6,760 nt of DNA from an uncultured Clostridia bacterium. Lineage in GTDB: Bacteria > Bacillota > Clostridia > Christensenellales > Borkfalkiaceae. Location: the NCBI GenBank assembly GCA_900557285.1, contig USSJ01000069.1, forward strand, positions 1 to 6,760. The letters are read 5' to 3'. A model generated the notes under the pieces. It ran no database searches, was not told the origin of the DNA, and saw nothing but the letters and a program-made list of their open reading frames with translations. Both the position numbers and the translations under genes were made by a program. Of this stretch, positions 4,128-6,760 are shown in pieces. Each line of letters opens with the position of its first letter. Positions within the stretch are counted from its first letter, which is position 1.

Positions 4128-6692
4128 ATGAAGAAGATTTTTGCGTCGGTTGTGGCGGTGATCCTGTTCTGTGTGTCCGTTGCTTTTTTTGCGGCATGCG
4201 AAAAAGTTCAGCCGAACACACCGTCGGACGATGAAGTGACGATCACCGCCGAACTGAGTGAATCGGAGGTGGCTGTCGGGGAAACCGTTACGGTGAGTTA
4301 TTCTGCAAGCAAAGGCAGTGTTTCGGTTACATACAGTAAAGACGGGGGTGCGTCGGTCACTTTTACGGGGGCGACGTTTACGCCGGAAGAAGCGGGCGTA
4401 TATGTATTTACGTTCAGCGCGGAAAATGCGGACAGCGTGACAAAGACGCTGACCGTGACGGCGCCCGAACCCGTAAAACCTGTTATCACGGCGGAGATGA
4501 ATAAAACGGAAATCAAGGCGGGAGAGTCGGTCACCATCACATACAGCGCGACGGAAAATGCTGTCGTTACGGTAACGTATACGAAAGACGGGCAGGCGGC
4601 GAGCGGACTTGGGATCGAGAGCGGCAAACCCGTTACGATCAGTGAAGCGGGCGTGTACGTATTTACGTTCAGCGCGGAAAACGCGGACAGCGTGACAAAG
4701 ACGCTGACCGTGACGGAAAATGTTACGTATGAGCTTGGTTTGACGGCGGACGGGTATCCCTTGGAAAACGGAGGGACGATTGAACTCTGCGTAGGCACGA
4801 AGGTTTCTTATGAGGCAACGATTACGGCAGGCGGCGTGATCGGGATGGCGTATTATACGGTAAATGACGGAGCGCCGCAGTATTTGATGCAAACGACAGG
4901 CGAACTTACGTTTGACACGGTCGGCACATATAAGATTAAGATATCGGCGGAGAATGCATCGGATTTCGATTATACAGTGATTGTGAAAGAACATTCTTAT
5001 AGTGGGCCGGTATTGGATTCGGCGAACGGGCAGGTCAAATTTACTTGTGCAAACTGTCAAGACGGAAAGGTATCGGCCATCACGGGACTTACGGCAACGG
5101 CGCAAGGAAGCGCGTATGCAGTCATTAAGGAAGACGGGATCGAATTGCATGGAATCACGTTGGAAGTAAGTTACGGTGCCGTGGCGGGAACAGGTATTCA
5201 GGCAGGGGAAATGGAGATTTCTCTGGACGATCCGTATCTGAACATCGCGGATTATGAAGCGGGAAAGCCCGGGAAAGTACAATTTGTATTGGGAAGCATT
5301 CAAAGTACTCTGGACGATGTAACTGTGTATGAAACGGTTAAGGAAGGAGTAAGTCAGACAGAGATGGCGGCGTATCTTCCTGACAATGTTGCGGTGAAGA
5401 CGGTGACGGGTGAATTTGAGGTTCGGTTCAGCCTTGCGGATGTAACGCCGATCAGTACAACTCCGGATACGTGGGATTCCTGGCTGATGCAGTTTACTGC
5501 GGGCAGCGGAGCAAAGACTGTTTTGCGGGCGGACGATTATATTCTGGATAATTTCGGACGCGGAAACGGAACGATCAGTCTGGGTGAAGCGGCAGAATGC
5601 ACGCTGGAAGGAACCATGCCTGCGAGCGGCGACATCAGTTTTGTAATTGCGCGCACATATGCGAACGGGAAATATACGATTACGGTGACGATCAGCGGGA
5701 ACACGACGGCTACGGTCACGATGCAGGAGCCCGTTTCGAACGGCAATACGATGAGCTTCGCATTTGGCGGAGAAGAATGCAGATACGGGTATTCGGATAT
5801 ATTGGCTGTAGAAAAGACTTTGGCAGTTAGTTCGATCACGGCGGAAGCGATCGAAGTTTCTCTGGGAACGTCGCTTGCGGATGCGGTCAAAGCGGTTGCT
5901 GTGACTGTAAGCTATGAAGGAAGTCAGTTAAAAGATACGTTAAAGGGAGATGCGTGCGAATACAGCAGCAACGATTATCAGGCGGATAAGCCGCAGACGT
6001 ATGCGGTAATCTTGACGTATCAGGGGAGATCGACGACAGTGAATGTTACGGTCAAGGATGCGGCGTATACGATGTTAAAGTCGTATTCGGTGCAGGGCGA
6101 AGAATTCACGGACGGGACGACGGCAATCGGGACTTCTGCAAACGGGACGTTTGCGAACGGCGGATTCAAGGCAAATGCGGCGGATACGGTCATGGGCGCG
6201 AATCCGTATTTGGGCAAAAATATTACGACGGGAATTACGATATCGATGTCTTTGTATGTGAATGCAAGCGTACAGTGGGCGCCGGTCCTCGGGTTCAAGA
6301 GCAATACGCTGTCCAACGACATCGGTGCGTTCATGTGCCTGGTCACAGGGGCAGAAAGTTTCCAGTTATCATACAACGGCTGGAATGGTTCCAGTTCCTA
6401 CGCAGATGTTTCGTCGGGGGTTATACTTGCGCAGGGCGTTCATGAAATTGTTTTGCAGATGGAAGTCAGCGGAGCGGTAAAACTGTATATCGATGATACT
6501 TTGTACGAGCTGAAGGGCGGAGAAACGGCATACAGTAATGCGCTTACGGCGTTTTTACCTTCCTGTGAGACGGTTCGTTTCTTTGGCGGCGGATTCAAAG
6601 ATGCGGGCGGTGCCTGGAACGGAGTGTTTGACGGGTATATTCAGAATTGCAGTTTTTATAACGGCATCGTTCCTGTGGAAGATCTGGCATAA
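4128..6692 (+). CDS. Multidomain surface lipoprotein with Ig-like and LamG-like domains
   Basis: An 854-residue exported lipoprotein. MKKIFASVVAVILF opens a signal peptide ending in the lipobox FAAC, so Cys24 should be lipid-modified and the protein held on the outer face of the membrane. Order: Ig-like domains at about 36-112, 117-197 and 199-287 (the first two share a 24-residue identical end); H289 with C307/C310, a His-Cys-Cys pattern like small zinc-ribbon repeats of Clostridial surface proteins; a beta-rich region (about 315-565) whose second half (FEVRFSLADV, WDSWLMQF, LRADDYIL) resembles concanavalin-like sandwiches; a bacterial Ig-like domain (about 567-645); and a C-terminal LamG-like domain (about 650-848). 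No catalytic domain is recognised, so glycan binding or adhesion is inferred. The start is chosen over an in-frame ATG at 4089 because AGGAGG (4118-4123) lies 4 bases upstream and the signal peptide begins there. It has its own strong promoter. Confidence 0.82.
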   Translation: MKKIFASVVAVILFCVSVAFFAACEKVQPNTPSDDEVTITAELSESEVAVGETVTVSYSASKGSVSVTYSKDGGASVTFTGATFTPEEAGVYVFTFSAENADSVTKTLTVTAPEPVKPVITAEMNKTEIKAGESVTITYSATENAVVTVTYTKDGQAASGLGIESGKPVTISEAGVYVFTFSAENADSVTKTLTVTENVTYELGLTADGYPLENGGTIELCVGTKVSYEATITAGGVIGMAYYTVNDGAPQYLMQTTGELTFDTVGTYKIKISAENASDFDYTVIVKEHSYSGPVLDSANGQVKFTCANCQDGKVSAITGLTATAQGSAYAVIKEDGIELHGITLEVSYGAVAGTGIQAGEMEISLDDPYLNIADYEAGKPGKVQFVLGSIQSTLDDVTVYETVKEGVSQTEMAAYLPDNVAVKTVTGEFEVRFSLADVTPISTTPDTWDSWLMQFTAGSGAKTVLRADDYILDNFGRGNGTISLGEAAECTLEGTMPASGDISFVIARTYANGKYTITVTISGNTTATVTMQEPVSNGNTMSFAFGGEECRYGYSDILAVEKTLAVSSITAEAIEVSLGTSLADAVKAVAVTVSYEGSQLKDTLKGDACEYSSNDYQADKPQTYAVILTYQGRSTTVNVTVKDAAYTMLKSYSVQGEEFTDGTTAIGTSANGTFANGGFKANAADTVMGANPYLGKNITTGITISMSLYVNASVQWAPVLGFKSNTLSNDIGAFMCLVTGAESFQLSYNGWNGSSSYADVSSGVILAQGVHEIVLQMEVSGAVKLYIDDTLYELKGGETAYSNALTAFLPSCETVRFFGGGFKDAGGAWNGVFDGYIQNCSFYNGIVPVEDLA
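4389..4461 (+). repeat. Copy 1 of a 73-bp intragenic repeat
   Basis: Encodes residues 88-111 at the end of the first Ig-like domain. It matches 4644-4716 at 70 of 73 bases, and all three differences are synonymous third-position changes (GTA/GTG, TAT/TAC, AAT/AAC). Confidence 0.9.
4644..4716 (+). repeat. Copy 2 of a 73-bp intragenic repeat
   Basis: Encodes residues 173-196 at the end of the second Ig-like domain, 255 bp (85 codons) after copy 1. The domains diverge outside this block, so the identity is local. Confidence 0.9.
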
Positions 6693-6719
6693 CAAAAATA
6701 TGCCGACAGAAAAATAAAC

Positions 6720-6760
6720 GGCAAAGCCGCAAAGAGCATTTTGCTCTTTGCGGCTTTGCC
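6720..6760 (+). terminator. 19-bp perfect hairpin after the lipoprotein gene
   Basis: The arm 6720-6738 (beginning GGCAAAGCCGC) pairs without mismatch to 6742-6760 around a TTT loop, 27 bases past the stop. The window ends on the last base of the right arm, so a T-run cannot be seen. On the minus strand the hairpin is followed by GTTTATTTTT. It is very likely the terminator of the lipoprotein transcript, possibly shared with a convergent gene to the right. Confidence 0.75.

Noticed and set aside
4031..4234. A 67-codon frame overlapping the lipoprotein start, as a possible leader peptide
   Set aside because: Its first ATG overlaps the -35 box of the promoter, upstream of the likely transcript start. 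The inner ATG at 4071 has no Shine-Dalgarno sequence, and the frame continues into shadow of the lipoprotein.
4059..5303. A 414-codon open frame on the minus strand opposite the lipoprotein gene
   Set aside because: The product is Arg/His/Cys-rich with no family resemblance, has no ribosome binding site and runs opposite a gene with clear signal peptide, domains and promoter. It is a composition shadow.

Overview
The window looks like a chromosomal segment of a low-to-mid GC Gram-positive bacterium, most likely an uncultured member of the Clostridia. The pointers are AGGAGG-type ribosome binding sites, TTGACA/TATAAT-type promoters, AT-rich intergenic DNA packed with hairpins, a class I (archaeal-type) lysyl-tRNA synthetase, and a long Ig-domain surface lipoprotein with a Gram-positive-style lipobox. 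The taxonomic placement is inference. No mobile element, tRNA, rRNA or CRISPR array was seen.

Layout. Positions 1-637 hold no convincing gene: an AT-rich left part with a cluster of palindromes (182-226), a doubtful 47-codon ORF (276-419), and a GC-rich hairpin (515-546) that reads as a minus-strand terminator. Positions 638-991 (minus) are an AzlC-type amino-acid exporter gene cut off after about 90 recognisable residues; it keeps a good promoter and Shine-Dalgarno sequence. A divergent promoter region (992-1158) separates it from lysK (1159-3183), a class I lysyl-tRNA synthetase carrying an extra C-terminal Trbp111/MetRS-type tRNA-binding OB-fold. A 16-bp perfect hairpin follows and abuts the ribosome binding site of a MutT-like Nudix hydrolase (3267-3674).

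The next 453 bases (3675-4127) hold no gene but carry three long inverted repeats and a perfect-consensus sigma-70 promoter. That promoter drives an 854-residue lipoprotein (4128-6692) built from Ig-like domains, a middle beta-sandwich and a C-terminal LamG-like domain. The window ends exactly on the right arm of a 19-bp perfect hairpin (6720-6760).

The genes do not form an obvious pathway. lysK and the Nudix gene are co-directional housekeeping genes, with a terminator-like hairpin between them. The lipoprotein appears to be an independently transcribed surface gene. The most unusual item is the synthetase/OB-fold fusion. Secondary items are the truncated azlC, the imperfect direct repeats flanking the Nudix gene, and the near-identical repeat units inside the lipoprotein gene.
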